Assembly (NCBI GenBank): GCA_025617745.1
Contig: CM046858.1
Span: 31,076,534-31,140,533, forward strand
From: Heliocidaris erythrogramma
Lineage: Eukaryota > Echinodermata > Echinoidea > Camarodonta > Echinometridae
Direction: 5' to 3'
Length of the DNA: 64,000 nucleotides
Shown: piece by piece, positions 42,263 through 52,181 of the stretch
Numbering within the stretch: the first letter of the stretch is position 1
How the letters are laid out: every line of letters starts with the position of its first letter
Notes under the pieces: model-generated
What the model was told of the DNA's origin: nothing
Databases searched by the model: none
The model's input: only the letters and a program-made list of their open reading frames with translations
Position numbers and translations under genes: made by a program

Positions 42263-42644
42263 ATGCCTAATCGGTGTATAGTTGCGGGCTGTAGCAAGAC
42301 CCCTAAAGATGGTGTAAGCCTACATCATTTTCCTAAAGATGAAAATCTACGAAAATTGTGGGTCGCAAATGTAAAGCTCACGCGGGCAGGGTGGCAAGGG
42401 CCGGCCAAGTGAGTGGAGTACAATCTGCAGCGATCACTTTGCCGAAAATGATTTTGAGGATTCTGGCCTGTATTCCGAATTTGGCATGAAGAGAAGGATA
42501 AGGCTGACTAAAATAAAAGATTCAGCTTTTCCAAAGATCAGACCGGGGATCAGACTTGGAGTCAAGTCTTCCAATCTGTTTTTCAACGACAGCAGCTGCA
42601 GAAGTTTCACCCGTAGACCGAAAATTCTGTCTCTCGTTCGTTAG
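42263..42644 (+). pseudogene. THAP zinc finger fragment, frameshifted
   Basis: ATG 42263 begins PNRCIVAGCSKTP, VSLHHFPKDE, LRKLW and NVKLTRAGW; a one-base shift near 42405 then gives EWSTICSDHFAENDF and GLYSEFGMKRRIRL. This is a C2CH THAP finger: Cys pair, Trp, then Cys-x-x-His-Phe, split by the shift. It is clearly related to the fragment at 16552-16780, which breaks at about the same point. After the finger the frame runs on to TAG 42642-42644 without recognisable similarity. Confidence 0.85.
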
Positions 42645-42687
42645 CTAAGACGACCTAAGAAACGAGAGACAGCATTTTTCGGTCTAC
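42613..42687. repeat. 75-nt hairpin with flanking TTCACCC repeats
   Basis: GTAGACCGAAAA pairs with TTTTTCGGTCTAC, and CTGTCTCTCGTT with AACGAGAGACAG, leaving a loop of about 20 nt. TTCACCCG stands on both sides (42606-42613 and 42688-42695). It could be a tiny palindromic MITE or a precursor-like hairpin. Confidence 0.7.
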
Positions 42688-43496
42688 TTCACCCGTAACT
42701 CCAGTTACTTCACCCACGGCCCTTCACCGTATTCTGCAAGGGGTTCAGACATATAATATGGTCGAATTTCCCATCTGATAAATCAGAGTTCGTATCTGCA
42801 TGGCTCAGAAAAGTCCTCCAACTCGGAATCGCGGGCACTTTTCCTCTCTCTCTATAAGTTACTCGAATTCCGCCAAAATCAGCCAAAAGTCAGTACTAAC
42901 GTACTTTGTAAAGCGAAGTTAAAAAAAAAAAAAAAAGCCGTAAGTGAAATAAACAAAAAAAAGCGTTCACCAGTCGCTATGTACGAGGGGAACATATAGT
43001 CACTGCCGTACTTTGTGTAGCATAAAACGGCTGTGCACGCGTTTATGACCAATGCAAAATTTTCGTTCTTCAAGCTCAGATGGATGAGAACATTGTTCAA
43101 AAGAAAAGCTAAAAAACAAAACAAGAGCTGTGTATTTGGGCAAAAGCGTTTTCTGATCTTGTAGAAAATATATTGCTAATGATTATTCACTCCTAAGATT
43201 ATATTGATTAATTTCCTTTTTTCATAAATTGTCCGTTGAACAGAGGGGTCAAATACTGCATTCTGTGTACAATATTATATGCTTCAGCCTGCAGATCTTG
43301 TGCCTCTTACTTTTCATACGTCACTTGGGGGTTAGCCAATCAGCTCACGAGTTTTAAGGAACGGTCCCAAAACCTCTACTTTTCCCCCTTTTTCGCCAAA
43401 ACGAGACAAAATTTTGACAATCGATTGGCAGATTCGAGATTAGAAGGCCAAACTACATGGAAAGAGCACCCATTTTCTCTCTAATTTAGTCAACCT

Positions 43497-45280
43497 TTAA
43501 CACCCAGTGCCGAAAGAGCCAGGCTCCTGTGACGGAACGTAACCGAAGCAGCTGCAGTGGAAAGCTGTGACCACTGCAAACAAAAAAGAGACCAACCTCT
43601 AAAATCTCCGGAGAGAGAGTCTTAGCTTTGAAAAAGCTGTCTTGATCTTGGGAACCGAAAGCAAAGGCCTTACCCTTAACCGTAACAGGGCGCTTAACCA
43701 ATGGCGCAGCCTCGATGCAGTCATACTCCAGCTTAAATTCCTCCCCAAGAGAAATACCCTCGGAGGAATCCTGCTGCCTGAACCAACGCGAAGTCGAACC
43801 CTGCGCGCGGGTTGACTGAAATTCAGGGAGATATTTAGACAACAAAGCAATCGGTTCCACCCCGCACAGGGCGAGCGATTGAGGCTCCGCCTGCCCAAGC
43901 GATTCAGAAACCGAAGTTGCGAGGCCGCCTCTAACTCTGGTTCCACCCGAGTGGATTGGGACAAAGGACCGCCAACAAAGGACGCAGCAGGCGGACCCTC
44001 CCATGGTTCAACATAAGTCTCCTCGCCCGGCGGAGCCCCGAGGGCCGCGGGAATAGGAGGCGCATGCGAACCCGACTCAGACAAAGAAGACTCAATCACA
44101 AAAGGTTGATTAGTCTCAAAGTCAGACCCCGGAATAGGGACAGAAGCAAGGGTTGAAGTACCTGGTACAAGGGACCAACGCTGATTCTGAGCGAAAGCCC
44201 GCATCATGCTGAACATTTCAGCTTGGTACAAGGGACCAACGCTGATTCTGAGCGAAAGCCCGCATCATGCTGAACATTTCAGCTTGAGAGGAACTAGCCG
44301 GGTTAGCCAGGCCAGATGGGCAAGAGGCCGGCAAAACCTTGCCCCTTTTTGCCTTTTTCTTGGCCTTCTTCTTGGCTGGCTCGACAAGAGTCGTAGCCGA
44401 AACCCTTTTCTTAGAGCGCTTATTCGGATTCGTTCGGATCCCCAAAGCCGCTTCGGAAACACGAACCGAACCCTCCGTGGAGGGACGCTCACCTCCCTCA
44501 AAGGGAGTAGTGCGCTGAGGGTATGAACCCAAAGTCTCGCACAAATTACCCATATTGGCTGAGCAAAAAGATGCGATAGCCATGGGCTGGGTGCTCCAAG
44601 CACTCAGTGCGGGGGCGGACCGAGATGACTCGGTATGTGCCCGTTGACTACTAAAGGTGTGTGAACCCGCTATTGAACCACTTGGGAACGGCAATAGGAG
44701 AGCACTAGTAGTCACGCACTCAGGTGAAAACACCTGTTGCTCCGAAGAGCGTCCATAATTGTTAGCTCGAGCATTCCCATCAGCTGGCAATGTAGACAGC
44801 CCGGGAAGTACTCGTTCCCCCATATGGCATCGGCCGGGGGCTAGGGTTTGAGAACCCAGACCAACATGGACTAAGCCTGTGGGCTGCCCTGCAGTAGTGG
44901 GACGCGTCTCCCCTAACGGATTTAAGCGAGTGAACGCTACCGTGCGGGAAACAGCCGCCCCCCCCCCCTTCTGGTCTTGACGACCGGGGGATTGGATTCG
45001 AGATATCCAAAGCACTAGAATCTGACGCCACCAACCCCAATGCCACGGGCCTCGGAGTTGACATTCCAGATTCATTTAACGCCACCCGCCCCAAAGCCGC
45101 AAGCTCCGAGACTGGCAAACTCCGCAGGGAAACACCAAGAGGCAACTTACCCGTAGCCCTCCTCCCTCCCCCATGTACCGAAGTACTCGGGAGAGTTCTG
45201 GAGGGCCGAGTCGTCTTGCTAGAAGACTCTTCGGAAGAAGCAGGTCTCCGCGACCTAACTGCTTCTTCTTCCGAATTCAT
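43497..45280 (-). pseudogene. DIRS gag (copy B), several frames
   Basis: Starts MNSEEEAVRSRRPASSEESS at 45280 (Ser/Arg-rich, no zinc knuckle seen). Later segments are a Lys-rich stretch (KKRVSATTLVEPAKKKAKKKAK, about 44400, described by position), then SQAEMFSMMRAFAQNQRWS and LSKYLPEFQS. A 61-bp duplication at 44164-44285 repeats the EMFSMMRAFAQNQ codons and shifts the frame; another shift lies near 45000. The same blocks appear in copy C at 58302-59250. A structural, particle-forming role is inferred from position only. Confidence 0.75.
44164..44285. repeat. 61-bp tandem duplication in DIRS gag
   Basis: GGTACAAGGGACCAACGCTG to CATCATGCTGAACATTTCAG occurs twice in direct succession with a 61-bp period and no visible difference. 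Confidence 0.9.
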
Positions 45281-45689
45281 AACGCTGCAATAAAACAGAC
45301 AATAAAGTATACTTTAACTGAATGCAGGTAATAAAACTAAATTTGGGAGATACGCGCACAAAAAATTTTCACAGCCAAAAGCCGTAAGAACAAACACCGA
45401 ATCCAAAGGCTCGGTGACAAACGGAAACACCCACAGACACACAGATATATCTACGTGGGGCTGACCGTGAAAGCGAAAAATAAATGCCAAGAAAAGGAAT
45501 AAAAAATCCCTTGCAATCGGCAAGAGTGACTACTAAAACACAAAAGTACTATAATCTAAGAGAATATAGGTACCTAAAAGTGCTTTACAGATGCGAAAAA
45601 GCGCGCCCAAAAGATACTAAAAAGACCTGATTTCAGGAGCGCTGTGACTTGACATCCTAACTTGTCGGGGGCGAGCAAGAAAGAGGCAG

Positions 45690-45850
45690 ATGGCCGTGGC
45701 GTGTTGACGCGCGCGAGTGGCAAAGGGGACAATAGGATTACGGGGGGGTGGGCACAATATTGTGACTCATTTGTGTTAAATTCTCGAGGGGTCCCGTAGT
45801 CAAGACTACTGGCATAATAGGTAGGTATATATGATTTATTGCAGTAAATT
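45690..45850. repeat. Right inverted terminal repeat of DIRS copy B
   Basis: Complementary to about 38725-38870, including GACTACGGGACCCC and the CGCGCGAGTGG segment, ending GCAGTAAATT. Confidence 0.8.
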
Positions 45851-46134
45851 GAGGAAGTAGTTCGATCCGCAAGGTGTTTCCTTGATTTTCTGCCATAAAT
45901 ATGCCGTTACCATGGCAACGCAGATTCCGACTCATCCGAAAAATATGTCTTGCACATCTTCCCACCAAGACCAATGTGTGTACCAAATTTCATGACTTTC
46001 GGTCAAAAACTGAGGTAGTAGTTCGATCCGCAAAATTTGCAACGGACCGACCTCCTGCCCGCCCGACCGACCTCCCGCCCAACCATCGACTGATTCCTAT
46101 ATACCCCCTTCAAACTTTGTTTGGCGGGGGTATA
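45851..46134 (+). mobile_element. Truncated hairpin-ended 161-bp repeat element
   Basis: Starts abruptly within a unit (GAGGAAGTAGTTCGATCC), includes one full unit and part of a second, the GACC-rich spacer and the terminal TATACCCCCTTC to GGCGGGGGTAT hairpin. It matches 3430-3873. The 5' end was lost at the DIRS junction. Confidence 0.85.
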
Positions 46135-46979
46135 AAAAGGTTTGCGGTACAACCAGGTGAGTTGGAATAACTCCACGTTCCGGTCAGAATGCTCTGGCCG
46201 TCATCAGGAGAATAAGAAGAGCGAATAAATCAGCAGAATTTATATATGAAGCGGTAGAAATTCTACACATTCACAACTTGTTTGTAACCCTTTTTCCACA
46301 TATGTTTTTTTAACCTTAATGTCTTTCCTCAACAGGATGACTTGTTTCTCTTCACAGCTTATCTCCAACAGGATTTCATGTTTCTCTCCTCAATTTGTTC
46401 ATTATCATTGTTTTTTCACCTTTCTCTCCACAGCCACACCTGTCCACTTCATTCATAACATTATATTTATTTTTAGTATACACATTCTGGTGTCAATATT
46501 TCACCTTTTTCCATATGTATGTTTTAACCTTAATTTCTTTCCTCAACAGGATGTCATGTTTCTCTCCACAGATTACCTACGGTCCTAATCCCCCTTTTGT
46601 TTCCAGCTTATCCAGACCGTTATTTGGTTTCTAAGTCCTATTGTTCACTTGTTTTCAATGTTTTTTCAACGCAGGATTATTTTGATTTTATTTATCCTTT
46701 CAATGCAGGTACCTTGATGTCATTTATCCTTTCAATGCAGGTACTTTGATGTTACTGTTACTATTTCTTTCTATACTAATTCCGTGATGTTATTGTTTGC
46801 CTCCATTTTAAAAAGTGAATTGCCTAACATTACAGTTGTGAAGGTGTAGAATTTCTACCGCTTCATATATAAATTCTGCTGATTTATTCGCTCTTCTTAT
46901 TCTCCTGACGACGGCCAGAGCATTCTGACCGGAACGTGGAGTTATTCCAACTCACATGGTTGTACTGCAAACCTTTTTT
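46135..46979. mobile_element. MITE with TIRs of about 135 bp
   Basis: AAAAAGGTTTGCGGTACAAC to TAGAAATTCTACAC (46135-46272) is repeated in inverted form at 46846-46979 with few differences. The 570-bp middle has internal direct repeats (CCTCAACAGGATG at 46327 and 46542; CATTTATCCTTTCAATGCAG twice near 46690). It is inserted immediately after the hairpin tip of the preceding element. No protein. Confidence 0.85.
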
Positions 46980-47062
46980 CTGAATTACAACTTCACCATG
47001 CAAACCTTCAAATCCTAGACAATATTTAGTTTGCAAGAATTGCAGTCAAAATCTATTCTTAC

Positions 47063-47290
47063 CAGAGGCTTAGGTCCTTCTAGCTCTGAGAATTCACAGA
47101 CCAGAATGAAATCCTTCAGACAGGTTGGGCTGATAGGCCATGGATTAGGAGGCCTGTAACTCTGGGCTAGGTCACTAGGAAGGGGTGGTCTGGACCGGAC
47201 AAACGCTGCCTCATCCTTAGCGGCATCAATATAGTTTATCTCTGGTGTCTGGCTGTAGAATTGGGCTACCTGGGGGATCCCGCCCAACAT
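47063..47290 (-). CDS. SMCR8: SMCR8, first coding exon
   Basis: From ATG 47290, exactly 76 codons lead to the donor CTG|GTAAGAA at 47062. The sequence ends PNPWPISPTCLKDFILVCEF then SELEGPKPL. NPW, then DFIL-x-x-EFSE-x-x-GPxPL, is the N-terminal signature of SMCR8, a DENN-domain protein that joins C9orf72 and WDR41 in a GAP complex acting in autophagy and lysosome function. The first 45 residues are divergent, as is usual. No second exon is visible to the left, where only mobile elements are seen, so the next intron is long or this is a detached exon. A paralogue fragment cannot be ruled out. Confidence 0.8.
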
Positions 47291-47554
47291 GGTGTTAGTT
47301 TAGAGTGTTTAGCACCAGAGCAGTAAGGTGATGGAATCTGCATATGGAATTAAGTTAATAGTTTAGAGTGTTAGCAAGGAAGAAAGAGTGTAAAGCACCA
47401 CAGTGACTGTGCAGAGGAATGAATCTGTATTTGCAATTATAGCAACTAAACTAAACGTAAGGAGTTTAAATACCAGAAGAGAGCTCGTTCATCTGTATAG
47501 TTTGCAATGAAAAAAATTACTTAGCCATCCATTGTTGAACCAGGAAATAAAAAA
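47291..47554 (-). other. Upstream of SMCR8 exon 1
   Basis: AT-rich 264 bp with a TTTAGAGTGTT(T)AGCA segment repeated (47299 and 47361). No clear TATA box or initiator. Confidence 0.4.
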
Positions 47555-47959
47555 AATTGTAAAATCAGCACTGATTTTCTTATTTACTAGATAAATCTAT
47601 ATACTCTATTATGCTAGTCTCTTGACTACGCTGCCCGGTCGAGAAAGAGTCACAATATTGTGCGCACCCCCCATAACCAGAGCTGCCAACCTCACTTGAC
47701 CAAAAATCCTATGATTTTACCATAAAAATCCCATTTTCAGAAAAAAAATCCTATTCTTAACTGTCGTGTACTTTCCTACACAATATCTCAAAAGGATTGC
47801 GAATTTTGTTTATTTTGTAGTAATTTATACAGCTTTTGCTAAACAGTCGGGTAACGTCGCGTCGCGTTGGTAGAAATTTTTGAACATTTTTCAGGAAGGT
47901 GTCTTCAAGGGGACAAATTGAAAAAGAGTCTATCTCAGTATGATTTTTCCCGTTTTCAG

Positions 47960-48388
47960 GCTAAAAACGACAAACAAGGGAATAAAGAAAACAATAGAAG
48001 GATAATGCAAAGAAAAACATGAACTATAAAGAGAGAATAGAAGGGTAGGAAGGATGGAAGAAAATATGATGAAAGGAAACAAAGAATACAACAAAAGGAA
48101 AGTTGGAAAGTAAAAATAAGTGGATAAAAACAAAGAATAACATAAAGATAGAGACATAAATGATAGAAGGATAAAGATATTAAGAGTAACATAAGGAAAG
48201 ATAGAACAGAAGATGATAATTTGAATAAAGGAATAACATAACGAAAGAAAAGATGAAAGGAAACAAAATGATAGGATAAAAGCAAAGAATGTTTTAAGGA
48301 AAGTAAGTAAAGATGGGAAGCAGAAAATGATTTTAAAAAGAATAATATGAAAGATAGAGAGAGAAATGATAGGATAAAAAAGTTTAAC
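47960..48388. repeat. Purine-rich degenerate tandem repeat, left half
   Basis: Repeats of roughly 60-75 bp built from AAAGAATAACATAA, GAAAGATAGA and AAATGATAGAAGGATAAA. The LINE at 48389 splits the array. On the other strand it reads as Phe/Leu/Ser-rich frames that are not genes. Confidence 0.75.
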
Positions 48389-48831
48389 TTATTGATTGAT
48401 TGATTGATGCAGGTTTTATTTCATCTCATTTTTCCATATGATTACAGACCTAGTAGGGTAATCATGAATATTGAGATTCTTTGAAAATATTGAATAAAAT
48501 ATATTGGGCAATTCGTTTCTATTCAGATTATACATAAATATTCCAAGATTATAACTATATAAATCGCTTATCTTTAGTATTTTCTGTTTATGAAAGAGTG
48601 CATCGGTGTGCGCTCGGTAGTCCGAAAGACATATAACACGCAGCGCTTTTTTCTGTAAAAGTAAAACTCTATTTAATTGATAGTCGGCACAACTGCCCCA
48701 TGCTACTATACCATAGTTTAAATGTGGAAGGATCAGTGTGGAATACAGATTTAAGAGTATACGGGTTGGGAAGTAAAATTTAACCTTGTTTATTATACCA
48801 ATATTTCTAGAAACGACTTTACAAATGTTAT

Positions 48832-49050
48832 CTATGTGATCTTTCCATGATATAGCTTATCGTCACCGGTGATTCCCAGAAATTTAGTATTTGAAACCCT
48901 TTTTATATTTGTATGATCAAAAACTACATTACCTGGAAGATCATTTATGATATTACTAAAAACCATGTAGGTCTTTTGTAGATTGAGTGATAATTTGTTG
49001 GCTTTGATCCATTCAGAAACTCGTTGTAAATTCTTGGTTAATTGTGGCAA
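48832..49050 (-). pseudogene. LINE reverse transcriptase, thumb region
   Basis: Encodes SEWIKANKLSLNLQKTYMVF and then NTKFLGI, the block that follows the catalytic site in CR1/Jockey-like RTs. It is in a different frame from the preceding palm, with a shift near 49030, and ends at 48832 soon after a GDD-like stretch (GITGDDKLYH) where an ILDD-type motif would usually stand. Confidence 0.75.
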
Positions 49051-49282
49051 TCAAAACGTGTGGGTCTTTGTGGGAAAAGAAAATATTAGAGTCATCTGCA
49101 AAAAGAATAAATGATAAAACATCTGAGGATTTATAAAAATCATTTATATAGACAAGAAAAAGAAGCGGACCCAAGATAGAACCTTGTGGGACACCACATG
49201 TTACATTTTTTATGTTAGAGTCGATATTAACAATTGAAACATATTGTTGCCTATTAAGGAGGTAGTTCCTGAACCACTCCAA
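49013..49282 (-). pseudogene. LINE reverse transcriptase, palm
   Basis: Contains WFRNYLLNRQQYV, then GVPQGSILGPLLFLVYIND (motif B), then LFADDSNIFF with the intact catalytic Asp pair. The upstream frame (to 49285) ends prematurely just before it, so a frameshift or stop near 49283 splits the domain. Confidence 0.8.
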
Positions 49283-49284
49283 GG

Positions 49285-49770
49285 CTATTCCTCTGATTCC
49301 ATAATAATTGAGTTTATACAGTAGTATATCAGAATTGTGTCGAAAGCCTTGGAGAAGTCCAGGAACACCCCGACAGTATGTTCATACCTGTCAATCCCAC
49401 TAGTAATCTTATTAAGCATTGTCAATAATGCATGTGCGGTACAATGTTTTTCACGAAACCCAAATTGCAACCGGTATAATAATTCATGCGTATTCAAAAA
49501 CTTAGATGTACGTACAAAAACAATCTTTTCCAGTACTTTAGATAGACATGTTAACAACGATATTGGTCGGTAATTTCCTAACATCATATTGTCTCCCTTT
49601 TTAAAAATAAGAATAACTCGAGCTAATTTCATTGCTGTAGGTACAACTCCAGTAGAGATGGACAAATTACTAATGTAAGTCAGGGGTTTAACAATTTCAT
49701 TTAAAGTTTTTTTAATTAAAACATTACTAATGGTATCATGCCCTGAACTATGTTTATTTTTTAATTCATG
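49285..49770 (-). pseudogene. LINE reverse transcriptase, fingers
   Basis: Encodes KHSSGHDTISNVLIKK, then ARVILIFKKGD, NYRPISLLTCLSKVLEKI, LQFGFREKHCTAHAL and FLDFSKAFDTI (motif A). Upstream of about 49770 the frame runs into the purine-rich repeat, so homology begins there. A CR1/Jockey-group RT. Confidence 0.8.
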
Positions 49771-49774
49771 AATT

Positions 49775-50170
49775 ATATAAAGAAAGACAGAGAGAGAAAT
49801 GATAGAAGGATAAAGAATAACATGAGGAAGGTGGGGGAGAAAATGATAACAGGAAACAAAGAATATCATAACGAGAGGAAGGATGGATAGATAATTGATA
49901 GAAGGATAAAAGCAAGAAATGACAAAGCGAGAGATAGAGAGAAAAATGATAAAAAGATAAATATAAACATGAAGAAAGGTGGAAGAGAAGATGATAAAAG
50001 GGAACAAAGAATAACAAAGTGAAGATGGAAAGCAATAAAAAAAAAGAGGATAAAAAGAATAAATATAAACAGTAACATTATGAAAGATAGAAAACAAAAT
50101 GGTAAAAGCAATAAAAGAATAACATAATGAAAGGAAAGGTGGAAAGAAAAAATTAATAAAAGGATTAAAA
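49775..50170. repeat. Purine-rich degenerate tandem repeat, right half
   Basis: Same units as 47960-48388 (GATAGAAGGATAAAGAATAAC, AAAGGAAACAAAG), continuing after the LINE insertion. Confidence 0.75.
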
Positions 50171-50205
50171 ACAACTGAATTAGTAATTGCGCGATGCGTA
50201 ATATA

Positions 50206-50768
50206 TGTCCCCGCCATAAGTGTAGATCTGTGGAATGGCTGTTAATTTATGTAATTTGTGATAGAACCTTGAAGATAAATGTGAGAAATGAATTATCAAA
50301 TTTATGTTTATGATTATAAATGCATTTTTTGTTGATTTTGAATAAATTACAATAAATTTGCATAATTAATGATTTCAAAATTCTGTGTAGGTTTGACAGC
50401 CCCTACCCAGCCCTATCAGATAAAACAATCAGATTCAAAATACGGTGTGAAATAGAGAAGTAGCATTTTTTTCGTCGATTTTGAATAAATTTGCATAAAT
50501 TTGCATAATTGATGAATTTCATGATTTTGTGTAGAAGTTTGGAAGCCCCCACTCAGCCCTATCAGATAAAACAATCAGAATCAAAATCGGCCAAGAAATG
50601 ACAGAGAAGTAGCATTTTCTAACTTTTTGAGCACACACGGACGGACGGACGGACCCACGGATGGACGGACGGACACACGGACGGACGGAGGGACGGATAG
50701 ACACACACACGCACACACGAACGGAGTTAGTTTCATAGTCCCCTCGCGAACTTTGTTCGGCGGGGACA
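50206..50768 (+). mobile_element. TGTCCCCGCC-ended tandem-repeat element
   Basis: TGTCCCCGCC (50206-50215) is perfectly inverted at 50759-50768. Inside are two copies of a unit of about 143 bp (GATTTTGAATAAATTxC, AGCCCTATCAGATAAAACAA, AGAGAAGTAGCATTTT), then an (ACGG)n repeat at 50637-50697 and a 3' hairpin, TCCCCTCGCGAAC against GTTCGGCGGGGA. The plan is the same as for the 3069-3873 element. Confidence 0.8.
50637..50697. repeat. (ACGG)n simple repeat
   Basis: About twelve ACGG-type units with a few substitutions, next to the hairpin end of the element. Confidence 0.85.
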
Positions 50769-51810
50769 AAAAAGAATAACACTACGAAAGATCTCTGTGT
50801 TTTCAATCCAAAGTTCAATAAAGCAGTGATTAATTGAATAATTAATTAATTAATCCAACAATCGATTTATTCATGGCATAAGAAATCAAATAATTAATTC
50901 ATGCTGCCATCAGGCCACCTTTTTTTTCCCTCTCCTTTTCTTTTTTTTTTTGCTCCTAAAAAAAGATACCATACATAAAATTCCTGAAAAATGTTCGAAA
51001 ATTTCTACCAACGCGACGCGACGTTACCCGACTGTTTAGCAAAAGCCATTTATACATGTATACAAGTAGTCTATGTAATTTATTTAGTGACTTAACTACA
51101 TGTACATGTACAGTGTTCATGTTTCTGATGATGAATGATCCTATTCTAATAAGGTAACCTCACTTTAAACAATTACCTCATTTACTTTTGAGACCCTGAT
51201 GCCGCTGCTGCCGCCGCTGTTGCTGCTCCCTTACACTTTGTTAACAGTCTATCACTAAATTTCATTTTGACTAATGTGAAATGGAGAAGTCACATGCACA
51301 TGCCGTACATCGAGCACTAAAATTGTCCTTCTTGCTGGCTACTATGAAAGGCCATCTCGAAGTATAACTCCGATAAGAATGTTTGTTTCCGAATTCCATA
51401 TCCCGATTTCGATGTCATGATCAAAATATTTGGATTTCATGCGACGATCACAGAATTATAGCGGAGCTCGAAGTTCGATTCCACACAAAACTCACTCGGC
51501 CGGTCCTTGAGATCGAGAGCGGCTGCTGCTGGCCAGCACCGCCCGACGTCCCCGGGAGCTAGCTCGCTAGCTGCCGGTGAGGCGCGTGCGCGAAACAGCT
51601 GTAGTGTTAGTGCTGTGCCCCGCGCGCGCCTCACAGCTGCAGCAAATTATGTACGCATACGCAATCATGTAAAATGTCAATGAGAGATACATAAACACAC
51701 AGAGACACATTTTTTTTATTAATCATATTATATGGAGAAAAATCCTAGTGTCGTATTGTCACTGAAAAATCGTACGAAATACGATAAAATCGTACTATTT
51801 GGCAGCTCTG
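50769..51810. other. Right arm of the CAGAGCTGCCAA element, no gene seen
   Basis: Contains the inverted arm (50985-51060), a GCTGCTGCCGCC run near 51206, a GC-rich palindromic patch (GAGCTAGCTCGCTAGC, 51556-51571) and sub-terminal AAATCGTA repeats. Confidence 0.5.
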
Positions 51811-52181
51811 CATAACATATTGTTATCCCCTTCGTCACTCACCCGCAAGAATACGCAACGGCCATCTTCCTCTATTGCGAGCAACCCCAAGAGTAAAACA
51901 TGTTGCTTGCAAGGCGAGGGGTAGGAGGGAGGGTCATAGGTAGGTATAGATTTATCTAGTAAATAAGAAAATCAGTGCTGATTTTACAAATTTACTGCAA
52001 TAAATCATATATACCTACCTATTATGCTAGACTAAGACCCATTCAAAACCGGGTGGCACGTTTTAAGTGAGGGAGGAAACGGGGTTACAGACACTGCCGC
52101 CTTCCAGGTGGCTGACGCAAATAATTCCTCTCCTGCAGGGACATCCTTAAGGTAGTATGAAATGAAGGAATTGGGCGAACG

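Larger units (their letters stand above)
42147..43496. mobile_element. TTAA-flanked Kolobok-like element with a THAP fragment
   Basis: TTAA is duplicated at 42143-42146 and 43497-43500. The ends AGGGTCACTAAAAT and, inverted, AGGTTGACTAAAT match at 11 of 13 positions. It interrupts the DIRS coding region. A THAP zinc finger starts 116 bp inside the left end. Kolobok elements use TTAA, begin AGG or GG and encode THAP-bearing transposases, so this is probably an internally deleted Kolobok-like copy; no catalytic domain is visible. Confidence 0.8.
38671..45850 (-). mobile_element. DIRS-type retroelement copy B (gag, RT-RNase H, YR)
   Basis: The longest DIRS copy, 7.2 kb including a 1.35-kb insertion. 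Read on the - strand: gag (45280 to 43497), RT and RNase H (41740 to 40480), a methylase-like extension, then tyrosine recombinase (to 39087). Inverted terminal repeats lie at about 38730-38870 and 45690-45835, and the internal complementary region at about 38925-39020. No target duplication, as is usual for DIRS. The right end abuts a truncated 161-bp repeat element directly; the left flank does not match it. Confidence 0.9.
48389..49770 (-). mobile_element. 5'-truncated LINE with (TCAA)n tail
   Basis: The - strand encodes an RT in several frames and ends in a short 3' UTR with TGCATCAATCAATCAATC near 48391-48410. Both flanks are the purine-rich array; AGAGAGAGAAATGATAG stands on both sides, which is either a long duplication or simply the array unit. 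Confidence 0.8.
47678..51810. mobile_element. CAGAGCTGCCAA-ended transposon in the DIRS terminal repeat
   Basis: CAGAGCTGCCAA (47678) is inverted at the right end (TTTGGCAGCTCTG, to 51810). CATAAC is duplicated at 47672-47677 and 51811-51816. Deeper inverted arms of about 75 bp (47822-47897 and 50985-51060, AACGTCGCGTCGCGTTGG) are nearly exact. The interior holds purine-rich tandem repeats, a LINE fragment and a hairpin-ended element. No transposase is recognised. Confidence 0.85.

Noticed and set aside
47678..51810. Assignment of the CAGAG-ended element to hAT
   Set aside because: hAT ends often begin CAGAG/CAGGG, but the flanking duplication is exactly six bases (CATAAC); extension to eight fails on both sides.
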